From Thermohalobaculum sp963700775 (GTDB lineage: Bacteria > Pseudomonadota > Alphaproteobacteria > Rhodobacterales > Rhodobacteraceae): a stretch of 64,000 nucleotides of DNA. Under the pieces are notes generated by a model. That model saw only the letters and a list, made by a program, of their open reading frames with translations, had not been told where the DNA came from and ran no database searches. The stretch is from NCBI GenBank assembly GCA_963700775.1, contig CAVOYU010000011.1, positions 181,914-245,913 of the forward strand, read 5' to 3'. Shown here one piece after another: positions 7,988 to 19,033 of the stretch (position 1 is the first letter of the stretch; the number at the start of each line of letters is the position of its first letter). A program made the position numbers and the translations under genes.

Positions 7988-9537
7988 CCGAAGCCACCGG
8001 AATCCGTGTCACCGCGGCGTCCGATATCGAGGTCGACCGCGAGGCGCTGGACGCGTCGATCTCCGAGTTCGCCGCGAAGAACGGCGGCTACTACGCGGCC
8101 GCCTTCCATCGCATCCACGAATCCACCGGACTGGTGCCGCTGACCTTCAACGCCGCGGCCGCCTTGCTGGGGCCAGTCTGGGCCGCGATGCGCGGCGTCT
8201 GGGGGTTCTTCTGGGCGTTCCTGCTGCTCGAGATGATCGCCTGGGTGCAGATCGGCCGCGGCGCCTGGGGAAATCTGGGCGGCGACATGGCTGCCCGGGC
8301 CGAGACCCAGCTCGAGCGCGCGAAGGGCTTTCTGGAGAAGGCCGAGGCGGCGAAGAAAGCCGGCGAGGATGCAAGCAATTTCGAGACCCTCGCCGCCAAT
8401 CTGACCCGCGCCGGCCAGCGGAGCCAGGAGGCGGCGGCGGCGGCGGCGGCAGAGGCGACCTCGATCCTGGTTTTCGGACTGTTGCTGCTGGTCGGCTTCA
8501 AGCTGGTCCAGGGGGTCTGGGCCAACATCGTCTACGAGAAGCAATATTCCCGCTGGCGGATCGATCCGGCGCGGGTCGAGTCCGGGGTCAAGCCGCGCAA
8601 TCTGATGCTTGGCATCCTGCTGGTGGCGGCGATCGCACCGCTGACGATCTACAAGTTCACGGTCGAGAGCCCACTGGAAGTCCTTAACGCCTTCCCCGCC
8701 GACAAGGCCAACTACAACGTCGCCGCGAGTTGGCTCGAGGCGCGGATCGATGCCGCCGCGGTGGCCGGGGCCGGGGCCTTCGACTCCATCGTCGCCGGCG
8801 TGCGTTCGGTGCTGGACGCGCTGACGATCGCACTCATCGGCACGCCCTGGCCGGTGGTCATGGTGGTGATCTGCGTCGTCGCCTGGCGCTCGGCCGGGCC
8901 GCGGGTCGCGACCTTCACCGCCGCCTGTCTCGGCTACATCGCCTTCCTCGGCTACTGGGAGATCGCGATGGAGACGGTCGCCCTGGTCGGCGCCGCGGTC
9001 ATCATCTGCGTGGTGTTCGGCATCCCGCTCGGCATCTGGTTCGGCAAGTCCGAGCGCGCCTACCGTTTCGCCGAGCCGGTGCTCGACCTGATGCAGACCC
9101 TACCGGCTTTCGTCTACCTGATCCCGATCATCGCCTTCTTCGGCACCGGCAATCCGCCCGGAATCCTGGCCACCATCATCTTCGGCATGCCACCGGTGAT
9201 CCGCCTGACCGCGCTCGGCATGCGCGGCGTGCCCGAGAGCATCAAGGAGGCGGCCACCGCCTTCGGCGCCTCGCGCTGGCAGCTGCTGAAGGATGTCGAG
9301 GTGCCCCTCGCGCTGCCCTCGATCATGACTGGCGTGAACCAGACCATCCTGATGTGCCTGTCGATGGTGGTGATCATCTCGTTGATTGGCGGTGGCGGGC
9401 TTGGCAAGGTGATCCTCGAGGCGCTGCAATACGCCGCCAAGGGACCGGGGCTGCTCGGCGGTTTTGCCATCCTGTTCGTCGCCATGGTGATGGACCGGAT
9501 CGTTCAGGGCGCGTTCCGGCGGGCCGACCAGAAATAG
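7984..9537 (+). CDS. proW: glycine betaine/proline ABC transporter, permease with long N-terminal extension
   Basis: 517-residue inner-membrane permease. The C-terminal 230 residues are the normal BPD_transp_1 core with the EAA loop (GVPESIKEAATAFGASRWQLLKDVEVP) that docks on the ATPase. The first 200 or so residues are unusual: one hydrophobic stretch near residues 70-90, a long soluble Ala/Glu/Lys-rich helix (TQLERAKGFLEKAEAAKK onward, ending in a nine-alanine run), then another membrane stretch. Standard ProW/OpuAB proteins are 280-350 residues. The four-base overlap with the ATPase gene means coupled translation. Confidence 0.9.
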   Translation: MTEATGIRVTAASDIEVDREALDASISEFAAKNGGYYAAAFHRIHESTGLVPLTFNAAAALLGPVWAAMRGVWGFFWAFLLLEMIAWVQIGRGAWGNLGGDMAARAETQLERAKGFLEKAEAAKKAGEDASNFETLAANLTRAGQRSQEAAAAAAAEATSILVFGLLLLVGFKLVQGVWANIVYEKQYSRWRIDPARVESGVKPRNLMLGILLVAAIAPLTIYKFTVESPLEVLNAFPADKANYNVAASWLEARIDAAAVAGAGAFDSIVAGVRSVLDALTIALIGTPWPVVMVVICVVAWRSAGPRVATFTAACLGYIAFLGYWEIAMETVALVGAAVIICVVFGIPLGIWFGKSERAYRFAEPVLDLMQTLPAFVYLIPIIAFFGTGNPPGILATIIFGMPPVIRLTALGMRGVPESIKEAATAFGASRWQLLKDVEVPLALPSIMTGVNQTILMCLSMVVIISLIGGGGLGKVILEALQYAAKGPGLLGGFAILFVAMVMDRIVQGAFRRADQK

Positions 9538-9550
9538 GAGCCGAAACGCG

Positions 9551-10564
9551 ATGACCCGCGACGATCCTGCACGACTGACCCTCCGGGCGATCGAGATCTT
9601 CGTCGCGGTGATCGAGGAGGGTTCGTTCGCCGCCGGGGCGCAGCGGCTCGGCGCCAGCACCTCGTCGGTCTCGCAGCAGGTGACCAACCTGGAGGCGGCG
9701 CTGGGGGCGCGGCTGATCGACCGCTCCGCCCGGCCGCTGGCCCTGACCCCGGCGGGCTTCCTGTTCCAGCGGCGCGCGCTCGCCATCCTCGACGAGACGG
9801 CGCGGGCCAAGTCGGAGCTCGCCGAGCTGGAGCTCACGACCCTGGCGCAGCTGCGCCTGTCGATGATCGAGGATTTCGACGCCGAGGTAACGCCCGACCT
9901 TGTGGTGCAGCTCTCCCGCGCGCTGCCCGGCTGCAACATCATCGCCCATGCGGGGCCGAGCCACGAGAACCTCGCGGCGCTGGAGGCGCGGGACGTCGAC
10001 ATGGTCGTTGCCGCTGACATCGACAGCCCAGCCGAGTGGATCGAGCAGCACCCGCTGCTGCGCGACCCCTACATGCTGGTCACCGCGAGGGGGCTGCTCG
10101 CGGAGGCGGCCGACCCGGTGGCGGCCCTGATGGGCGCGCCGATGGTGCGCTTCGCCGCGACCCAGCTCATGGGCCGCCAGATCGAGACCCATCTCCGCCG
10201 GTTGCGCCTGGCGCCCCCGAAGCGGTTCGAGTTCGAATCCAACCACTCGGTCATGGCGGCGGTCGCGCGGCTGAACGGCTGGGCGATCACGACGCCGCTC
10301 GGCTACCTGCGGGCGCCGCGGTTCCACGAGACGCTCGATGCCGGGCCGCTGCCGTTCAAGAGCTTCGCGCGCAAGCTGTCGCTGCATGGCCGCAGGGGCG
10401 TGCTCGGTGCCCTGCCGGGCCGGACGGCCTCGATCCTGCGCCGGCTGATAACGGTGCACTGCGTCGATCCCGCGATCGGCGAGATGCCGTGGCTCGCGGG
10501 CCAGCTCCGGGTGCTGGGAGTCGACGGGCCGCCGCCGGGCAAGCTCAGGGCAGTCGGATCCTGA
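9551..10564 (+). CDS. LysR-family transcriptional regulator
   Basis: 337-residue LysR regulator. The winged helix-turn-helix occupies roughly residues 8-70 (LRAIEIFVAVIEEGSFAAGAQRLG, then SSVSQQVTNLEAALGARLIDR), followed by a linker helix and the effector-binding domain. It begins 13 bases after the permease stop, so it is co-transcribed with the betaine importer, and it ends tail-to-tail with the MttB-family gene, overlapping by 20 bases. This position makes it the likely regulator of the importer and of the neighbouring demethylation genes; the effector may be glycine betaine or a demethylation product (inference). Confidence 0.9.
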   Translation: MTRDDPARLTLRAIEIFVAVIEEGSFAAGAQRLGASTSSVSQQVTNLEAALGARLIDRSARPLALTPAGFLFQRRALAILDETARAKSELAELELTTLAQLRLSMIEDFDAEVTPDLVVQLSRALPGCNIIAHAGPSHENLAALEARDVDMVVAADIDSPAEWIEQHPLLRDPYMLVTARGLLAEAADPVAALMGAPMVRFAATQLMGRQIETHLRRLRLAPPKRFEFESNHSVMAAVARLNGWAITTPLGYLRAPRFHETLDAGPLPFKSFARKLSLHGRRGVLGALPGRTASILRRLITVHCVDPAIGEMPWLAGQLRVLGVDGPPPGKLRAVGS

Positions 10565-12077
10565 AACGGCTGCGTATCGCCTCATCGGCCGCCTGCCCGA
10601 GATAGTCCGGGCGGTGCCGGGCGAGGATCTGCCGAGCCTTCTCCCGCGCCCTGGCCCAGATGTCGCGCCCGCCTTTCTCGGCCCAGGTCACCGGCGCGTC
10701 CCGGTCGGCGAGATCCGGATAGAAGTAATCCCGCTGCATCGCCGCGATGGTATGGGCGGCGCCGAGGAAATGACCCGCGCCGAGCACCGCCTCGCGGATC
10801 GCCTCGAAGCCGAGCGTCTCCTCGTCCACTTCGATGCCCCGCACCATCCGGTGCACATGGCCCAGCATCTCGTCGTCGAGCACGAAGGCCTCGAAGCTGG
10901 CGCCGAGCAGGCTCGCCGTCATCCCGGCGCTCTCGTAGACCATGTTGGCGCCCGCGAGGCCCGCGGTGACCGCGGCCAGCGCCTTCTCGGCCCCCATCTG
11001 CGCGTCCACCGCCTTGGCGTCCGCCATCGACGCGGCGACCCCGGAGGGCAGGCCCAGCCAGTTGGAGATCTGCGCCGCAGCGGCGTTCAGCACCGCGCTT
11101 TCGCCGCCGCCGCCACAGAAGGCCCCGGTCCGAAGGTCGACCACCAGCGGCCAGTTCGAGAAGATCATCGGATAGCCCGGCGCGAACACGTTCACCAGCA
11201 CCAGTCCCGCCAGGGTCTCGGCCAGGGACTGGGCCAGGAAGCCGGCCAGGGTCGCCGGGGCGGTGGCGCCCGACTGCGCCGCGATGATCGCGTTGATCGG
11301 CACTCCATGGGCGATGCAGGCGACCGTCACATCGACCGCGTCCTCGCCGTAGCGCAGCGGCGAGACCACAGGCGAGATATGCGCCTTCAGGCAGGGCCGC
11401 TGCCGAAAGCGCCCGGCGCCGCCCAGCGCCAGGTCGAACATGTCGACAACCGGCGCCACGTTGGCGCCGGCGGAGAACGAGGTCCCGACCGGCTTCGTGG
11501 TGCCCCGCAACAGGGCATAGGCGGTATTGATGTCGAGCTCGAAGGGGTCGGGCACGTCGGTCGCCACGCAGCAGCGGGTGAACCAGCTCACATTCGGCAG
11601 CCGGTCGGCGAGCCGGGCGAAGTCGTGCAGATCGGCGAGGGTCGACGGGCGGTAGCGCCCGGTCTCGAGGTCGAGAGTCTGCACTGCGGCCCCGCCGGTG
11701 CCGAAATAGACCCTTTCGCCGCCGATCTCGAAATCGTGCCTCGGGTCGCGGCCGTGGAAGACGAAGGACTTGCAGGCGCCGGCGACGATCTCCTCGACCA
11801 TGGTGCGGGGAAAGGCGAGGCGCCCCAGGGCGTTGACCTCGGCACCGCGGGCGGTCGCGGCGTCGACCAGAATTGCGGGCGCCTGACCCATGCCGAGCTC
11901 TGCCAGAAGCCTGAGCGCGGTGTCGTAGATAGCCCGGATGCCCGGCCCGGAGAGCGGCGCGTACTGGCCGCCGCGCTGGCCGGGTGGCGCCGGGTTCACC
12001 TCCGGCATCGCCGCAGTGCGCGCGGCGATGCGGGCCGAGCGGCCCATGCCGCGCCGCAGGCGCCTCGGCTCTTCCAT
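10545..12077 (-). CDS. trimethylamine methyltransferase (MttB) family protein, non-pyrrolysine type
   Basis: 510-residue TIM-barrel methyltransferase of the MttB superfamily, in which non-pyrrolysine members demethylate quaternary amines such as glycine betaine by passing the methyl group to a corrinoid protein. Recognisable parts are LLAELGMGQAP near the N terminus, the YFGTGGAAVQTLDLETG strand, GTSFSAGANVAPVVDMFDLALGG, and the C-terminal MQRDYFYPDLADRD. The frame has no internal amber codon, so pyrrolysine is not used. Start 12077 has GGGAGAGG upstream; an in-frame ATG at 12119 is weaker. No corrinoid protein gene (MttC type) is present in this window. The divergent flavoenzyme gene starts 192 bases away. 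Confidence 0.85.
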   Translation of the reverse strand: MEEPRRLRRGMGRSARIAARTAAMPEVNPAPPGQRGGQYAPLSGPGIRAIYDTALRLLAELGMGQAPAILVDAATARGAEVNALGRLAFPRTMVEEIVAGACKSFVFHGRDPRHDFEIGGERVYFGTGGAAVQTLDLETGRYRPSTLADLHDFARLADRLPNVSWFTRCCVATDVPDPFELDINTAYALLRGTTKPVGTSFSAGANVAPVVDMFDLALGGAGRFRQRPCLKAHISPVVSPLRYGEDAVDVTVACIAHGVPINAIIAAQSGATAPATLAGFLAQSLAETLAGLVLVNVFAPGYPMIFSNWPLVVDLRTGAFCGGGGESAVLNAAAAQISNWLGLPSGVAASMADAKAVDAQMGAEKALAAVTAGLAGANMVYESAGMTASLLGASFEAFVLDDEMLGHVHRMVRGIEVDEETLGFEAIREAVLGAGHFLGAAHTIAAMQRDYFYPDLADRDAPVTWAEKGGRDIWARAREKARQILARHRPDYLGQAADEAIRSRFRIRLP

Positions 12078-12269
12078 GTTTCCGCGCCTCTCCCGCCCGC
12101 TGCCTTCGCGAGCATTCATCGGGCGTGCCCGGCCGGCAAGCGGGTCCGCCCGGCTTCCGGTTTTCCGAATGCGATGATCGTGTTTGCCGTGCCGGAGGCA
12201 GCGCGCTTGACCCTGCGAGCGGTCCGGCCGAGCGTCGGTTCCGGTCGCAGTCTCACACTGGAGGGCCGG

Positions 12270-14691
12270 ATGAAATCCACCGCCCGGGTCGTGGTCATCG
12301 GCGGCGGCATCGCCGGCTGCTCGACGCTCTATCACCTGGTCCGGGAAGGCTGGACCGATGTCGTCCTGCTGGAGCGAGACGAGCTGACCTCCGGCACCAC
12401 CTGGCACTCGGCCGCGCAGGTGACCAATTTCGGCGCGGTGCAGACCATGGTAGGGCTGAAGAGCCATTCGATCCGGCTCTACAGCGAGCTCGCGCGGGAT
12501 CCCGACTATCCGATCAACTACCATCACGGCGACGGCGGCCTGCGGCTGGCCTCGCAGGAGTGGCACCTCGACGGCTACCGGCACTTCATCTCGATGGCGA
12601 AGGGCATGGGGGTGGAGTTCGAGCTCATCGACCCGGCGGAATGCCTCCGCAGGCATCCGCTGATTACCGCCGAGGGGCTGGCCGGCGCACTCTGGGACCC
12701 GCTCGACGGCGACATCGACCCGGCGCAGCTCTGCCAGGCGCTGGCCCGGCGGGCGCGCACGGCCGGAGCGGAGGTCTACCGCCACACGCCGGTCACCGGG
12801 CTCACCCAGAAACCGGGCGGCGAGTGGATCGTCCGCACCCCGGAGGGCGAGATCGTCGCCGAGCATGTGGTGAATGCGGGCGGATACCGGTGCAACGAGG
12901 TCGGCGCGATGATGGGGGTAAGCCACCCGGTCGCGTCGATGGAGCACCAGTATTTCCTGACCGAGCCGATCCCGGAGATCGTGGCGCTGGACCGCCGCGT
13001 GCCGCTGCTGCGCTGCCCGACCGACGACTTCTACTCGCGGCAGGAAAAGCAGGGGCTGCTGGTCGGGTTCTACGAGCAGGACTGCCGGACCTGGGGCCTG
13101 GACGGGATCGATCCGAATTTCACCAATGCGCTCTGCCCGAACGATCCGGACCGGGTGCTGCCGGTGCTGGAGAACGTGTTCCGCCGCCTGCCCTGCCTGA
13201 CCGAGACCGGCATCCACACCATCGTCAACGGGCCGATCACCTATACCCCGGACGGCCTGCCGCTGGTCGGGCGGATTCCCGGCAAGCGCAACGCCTGGTG
13301 CATCACCGGGCTCAGGGCCGGGCTCGGCGAGGGCGGCGGGCATGGCTGGCTGCTGGCGCAGCAGATCGTCCATGGCGAGGCGGGCTACGACACCTGGTGC
13401 CTCGACCCGCGCCGCTTCACCCGCCACGCCACGGTCGAATACACGGCGCTGAAGGCGATCGAGGACTACCAGAACGAGTTCCGCTTCCACCGCCCGCACG
13501 AGCACCGCCCGGCGGGGCGCCCGGCCAAGACCACCCCGCTCTACCCGGTGCTCGAGGCCGCCGGCGCCGCGTTCGCCCCGGTCAACGGCTGGGAGCGCGC
13601 CAGTTTTTTCAAGCCCGCGCCCGGTTTCCGCGAGGAACACAGCTTTCGCTTCGCCAACACCTTCGCGGTCGTCGCCGAAGAGGTGAAGGCGGTGCGGGAG
13701 CGGGTCGGTCTGATGGAGGTGAACGGCTTCAACCGGATCGAGATCACCGGCGCGGGCGCGCATGACTGGCTCGACCGGCTGTTCTGCTCCCGGGTGCCGC
13801 GCCGGCAAGGCAAGGTCGGGCTCGGCTACATGCTCTCCGAGAGCGGCAACGTGCTGGCGGAGGCGACGCTCGCCAATCTGTCGGAGGAGCGCGTCTGGTA
13901 CGGCTCGGCCGCGGCGGCCGAGTATCACGACATGGACTGGCTCGGCGCGCATCTGCCGGAGGACGGATCGATCCGGCTCGAGAGCCTGACCGACCGGTGG
14001 ACCATCCTGGTCGTCGCCGGCCCCCGCTCGCGCGACCTGCTGGCGCGGGTCGCGCCCCGCACCGACTGGTCGCGGGAGGCGTTTCCCTGGCTGTCCGGTA
14101 CGCCGGGTCTTCATCGGCCCCTACGAGGCGGTTGCTATGTCGGTCAGCTTCTCGGGCGAACTGGCCTGGGAACTCCACGTGCGGAACGAGGCGCTGCTCG
14201 GCTGCCACGGATTGCTGACCGGGGCCGGGACGGATCTCGGGCTGCGGCATTTCGGCCTCTACGCCACGGAATCGATGCGGATCGAGAAGGGCTACCGGCA
14301 CTGGAAGGCGGACCTGCTGACCGAATACAACCCGATGGAATCGGACCTTGCCCGGTTCGTCCGGCCGGACAAGGCGTTCATCGGCAAGCCCGCGCTCGAG
14401 GGGATGGTCGCCAGCGGCCCGCGGCGGCTGTTCGTGACCCTCGATATCGCCTGCGACCATGCCCCGGCCCATCCCGGCGCCTCGGTCCTGGTCGAGGGCC
14501 AGGTGATCGGCACCGTCACTTCGGCCGCCTGGGGGCACCGGATCGCGCGCAACCTGGCAATGGCCTTCGTCGAACCCGCGCGCGCCGCCCAGGGGACTGC
14601 GGTCGAGGTCGAGATCCTGGGCGAGCGCATCCCGGCCATCGTCTGCGAGACCGGCCCCTACGATCCCGGAAACACGCGCCCGCGCGGGTGA
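12270..14691 (+). pseudogene. dimethylglycine/sarcosine dehydrogenase-like FAD oxidoreductase with GcvT domain, one frameshift
   Basis: About 806 residues when repaired, matching the usual length of dimethylglycine dehydrogenase family enzymes. N terminus: dinucleotide fold VVVIGGGIAGCSTLYHL (Gly11, 13, 16) and the GTTWHSAA segment where the FAD-linked histidine lies in the family. C terminus: glycine-cleavage-T-like folate domain with SGELAWELHV and ESMRIEKGYRHWK. The frame breaks at 14097-14098, where CTGTCCGGTACG has one G too many; removing it gives continuous VRRVFIGPYEAVAMSVSFSG. All other residues look intact, so a consensus error is at least as likely as a real mutation. It would oxidise N-methylglycines made downstream of betaine demethylation. 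Confidence 0.82.
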
Positions 14692-14725
14692 CGCCGCGGC
14701 CGGGGCTCGCCCGCCCGGAAGGACG

Positions 14726-15613
14726 TCACCGCCGCGCCGCGCCGCGCCGCAGCGCCGGAAGCACGAGCACCGTCGCCAGCGCGCCGCAGACCAGCGCCAT
14801 GGCGGCGAACTCCCGCCATCCGACCCGCTCGCCGAGGATCAGGGCGCTGGAGAATGTTCCGATCACCGGCACGGCGAGAGTTCCGATCGCGGCGATGGCC
14901 TGGGCGACCAGGACGCCGGGATTGGCCAGGAGCCCGCCCCAGTTGCCGGAATGATGCCCGCCCGGGCGCAGGTCGCAGACCAGGTCGAAGTTCACCACCC
15001 CGCGGTTGCCAAGCGTGATGTTCGGCCGCCCGATCTCGGTGCGCGGCCCGTCGGAGGCGAAATAGACATCGGCCGCGAAATCCGCCCCGTGCGCCTGCAC
15101 CAGCTCGCGGAACCCGCGCGAGCCGTTCTCCTCGCCCATCTCGACGATGAACTTGTGGTTGAAGCCGAGCTTTCCCCGCTCGGCCATCACCGCGGCGGCG
15201 GCGCCCTGATGGGCGAGGGTCTGGCCCTTGTTGTCGGCGACCCCGCGGCCATAGACCCGGTCGCCCTCGAAGGCCAGCGCCCAGGGGTCGCGGCCATTGG
15301 CCCATTCTCCCTCCATGCCCCGGATCACGTCACCATGGCCGTAGCCCAGCACCGTCAGGGCCGCGCCCTCGTCGCGGTGGGCGAGCAGCACCGGACCGCA
15401 GCCCGCGACCGGGTTGTCGTAGATGCGGACAGCATAGCCCTGGGCCTCGAAGGAAGGCGCCATGATCTTGCGGAGATAGCGGTAGAGTTCGGGCAGCCGC
15501 TCGGGCCGCTGGCTTTCGGTCGGGACCGCCACCCGGACGGCCAGCTCCGCGAAGTAGCCGCCCGGATCGTTGTACCAGGCCCGCGCGCGTGCGAGGGCGG
15601 CCGCGCGGGTCAT
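14726..15613 (-). pseudogene. M20 peptidase N-terminal part fused in frame to the tail of an EamA transporter
   Basis: One open frame of 295 codons, but two unrelated proteins. Residues 1 to about 238 are an M20 metallopeptidase (VLGYGHGDV, GRGVADNKGQ, VEMGEENGSRG, HHSGNWGG). From about IAAIGTLAVP onward the sequence is the last transmembrane segments of a DMT/EamA exporter (FSSALILGERVGWREF, then a hydrophobic helix and a basic tail). The second half of the peptidase and the first three quarters of the transporter are missing, as after a deletion with endpoints near 14885-14910. It is therefore probably non-functional. Its start codon overlaps the stop of the upstream M20 gene (ATGA at 15610-15613). 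Confidence 0.75.
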
Positions 15614-17018
15614 GCGACGGCCGGCGTGCCGCCCTCGCCCAGATCCCAGTAAAGCGACGCCATCATCCCCAGCGCCTCGCGGCAGAGCGGCATCAGGATG
15701 TGCTCGTCGGGGGCGTGCTGCGAGCAGGCGGCATAGGAATGCGGGATCCAGATCGCCGGCAGGCCGAGGAGGTCGGTGAAGACGTCGTTGCAGATCGAGC
15801 CGCCCATCTGCGGGATGATCGCGGGCTTCTCGCCCGTGGCCCGCTCGATCGCCGCGCGTACCCAGACCGCCCAGGGGTGATCGAGCTCGGTGCGGCTGGC
15901 CGGAAAGCCACCGCGCGTTGCCGGGCGGCGGCGGCAGCACCTCGACCTGGCCGAATCCGTGGGCGTCGAGATGCCTGCGCAGCGCCGGGAAGACATTGGC
16001 GACATCCGTGCCGGCGATGTAGCGGAGCTGACATGGGCCTTGGCCCAGCGGCTGGATCGCGTTCACCGGTCCCGGCGGGTTGCCGCTGAGCATCGCCAGC
16101 ACCGCGAAGGAGTTCCAGGCATAGACCTTTTCCGCCGGGGTCAGCCCCGGCTCGCCCCAGTCGCGGTCGACCTTCGGCCCGGTCGGTCCGCCGTCGAGCT
16201 CGACGCCCTTCAGCGCCTCGCGGGTGGCGTTGGTGATCTGCGGCGGCAGCCACTCCTTGATCAGGATCTGGCCGTGGGGCCGACGATCGACGCGATCGCG
16301 TGCGCAGAGGATCGCCGCCGGGTCGGCCAGCGCCCCGCCCCAGTTGCCCGAGTGGTGACCGCCCTCGCGCAGCCTGCAGACCAGGTCGAAGTTCAGAGCG
16401 CCACGGGCGCCGAAGCACACCGTGGGCCGGTCGGGTTTCACCCGCGGCCCGTCCGAGGCGATGAACACATCGGCCGAGAACGCATCCTTGTTGGCCGCGA
16501 CCACCTGATAGACCCCGGCCGAGCCGTTCTCCTCGCCGGTCTCGACCATGAACTTGGCGTTGAAGCCGAGCTTGCCCCTGGTCTCCAGCACCGCCCGCAT
16601 GGCCGCCATGTTGATCGTGTGCTGGCCCTTGTTGTCGGCGGTGCCGCGCCCGTAGAGCCGGTCGCCGTCGCGCGCCGTCTTCCATGGACCGGCGCCCCTG
16701 GTCCACTGGTCCTCGAGGCCGCGCACCGACGTCGCCATGGCCGTAGCCGAGCACCGTCGGCAACCCGTCAGCCTCGTGGCGCTCGGCCAGCAGGATCGGC
16801 CCGCAGGTCGTCACCGGGTTCTCGAAGATCCGCCATTCGAAGCCCATGCCCTCGAAGGCGGGCGCCATCTCCTCGGTCAGATAGCGCGTGCAGTGCGGCA
16901 GTCCGCGCGGCTCCTGGCTCTCCGAAGGGATCGCCACCCGGCGTGCTAGATCGGCCTCGAAGGCGCCGCTGTCGAGATAGTCGGTGGCGCGGGCGATGGC
17001 GTCGTCACGGCTCGGCAT
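15610..17018 (-). pseudogene. M20 family metallopeptidase, frameshifted
   Basis: Close to full length (about 469 residues if repaired) M20 peptidase/ArgE-like enzyme. Metal and catalytic motifs are present in pieces: GYGHGD, YGRGTADNKGQH, VETGEENGSAG and HHSGNWGG, then a C-terminal EKPAIIPQMGGSICNDVFTD segment. The reading frame shifts near 16735 and near 15910, and a compensating pair of single-base changes lies near 16290-16310 (restoring a CHAIASIVGPHGQ-like segment). It starts inside the end of the ABC ATPase gene and is directly followed by the second M20 gene, so it is the peptidase arm of the dipeptide import operon. Confidence 0.78.
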
Positions 17019-18007
17019 CTGTCGGCGACTCCCTCGCATAGAGGTGGCATTCGACCATGCCGTCAGCTTCGCCGTCCCGCACCGGCGACAGGCGGGGCGC
17101 CTCGCGCGAGCAGTGCGGCCATGACCTTCGGGCAGCGCGGGTGGAAGCTGCAGCCGGAGGGCATGTCGAGCGGGTTGGGATAGGCTGACGCCCAGATGGG
17201 TGTCGGGCACGCCGAGCGTCGGATCCGGCGTCAGCACCGAGCCGAGCAGCGCCTCGGAGTAGGGATGGCGGGGCGTGTCGAACAGCGCTGCCGGTCTCGG
17301 CCTGCTCGACGATCCGGCCGAGATACATCACCGCCACCCGGGTCGCGATATGCTCGACCACGGCCAGGTTGTGGCTGATGAGCAGGTAGGTCAGCCCGAG
17401 CTCGCGGCGGAGATCCTGCAGCAGGTTGAGGATCTGCGATTGCACCGAGACGTCGAGCGCCGAGGTCGGCTCGTCGCAGATCACCATCTTCGGCCGGTTG
17501 ATCAGGGCGCGCGCAATCGCGACGCGCTGGCGCTGGCCGCCGGAGAGCTGGCTCGGGTAGTTGTTGTAGAGGCGCGCGGCAGGCCGACGAGTCTCCATCA
17601 TCTCCTCGCCGCGCCGGCGCCAGCGTCGCCGGGTCCGGCGTCGTCCCTGGACCTCAGCGGCAGGGTGATGATGCTGCCGATGCGTCTTGCGCGGATTGAG
17701 CGAGGAATAGGGGTCCTGGAAGATCGGCTGCACGATGCGGGCGACCGCCATGCGGCTCGAGCGACGAGATCGGCCGGCCGTCGAGCCGGATCTCGCCGGC
17801 GGACGGCGGCAGCAGCCCGAGCAGCATCTTGGCCAGCGTGGTCTTGCCGCAGCCGGATTCGCCCACCAGCGCGACGACCTCGCCCTTCTCGATCGCCAGG
17901 TTGACGCCGTTGACCGCATGCAGCGGGCGCTTCGGCTTCATGAAGCCGCCCGAGATCATGGAACGTCCGGCGTGACGTCCGTCGCCTCGATGCAGCGGCT
18001 CGCTCAC
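17005..18007 (-). pseudogene. dipeptide/oligopeptide ABC transporter ATP-binding protein (DppF/OppF type), frameshifted
   Basis: Second ATPase of the peptide importer. Walker A VALVGESGCGKTTLAK, the IFQDPYSSLNPR segment, signature QLSGGQRQRVAIARAL, Walker B MVICDEPTSALDVS and the switch histidine region LISHNLAVVEH are all intact, as is the C-terminal oligopeptide-transporter extension. At least five frame breaks (about 17200, 17260, 17600, 17690, 17755) interrupt it, plus a compensating pair near 17955-17990 that restores a SEPLIEATDVTPDVP N terminus. The GTG start at 18007 abuts the stop of the preceding ATPase gene. Confidence 0.8.
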
Positions 18008-18008
18008 G

Positions 18009-19025
<1,017 letters not shown>

Positions 19026-19033
19026 CGCGCCCG

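Noticed and set aside
10545..12077. Pyrrolysine-type trimethylamine methyltransferase
   Set aside because: The frame contains no internal amber codon, so it is a non-pyrrolysine member of the family.
10614..12260. Long plus-strand open frame antisense to the MttB-family gene, and similar long antisense frames elsewhere
   Set aside because: The translation is Arg/Gly/His-rich without domains and mirrors the real gene; long antisense frames are expected at this GC content.
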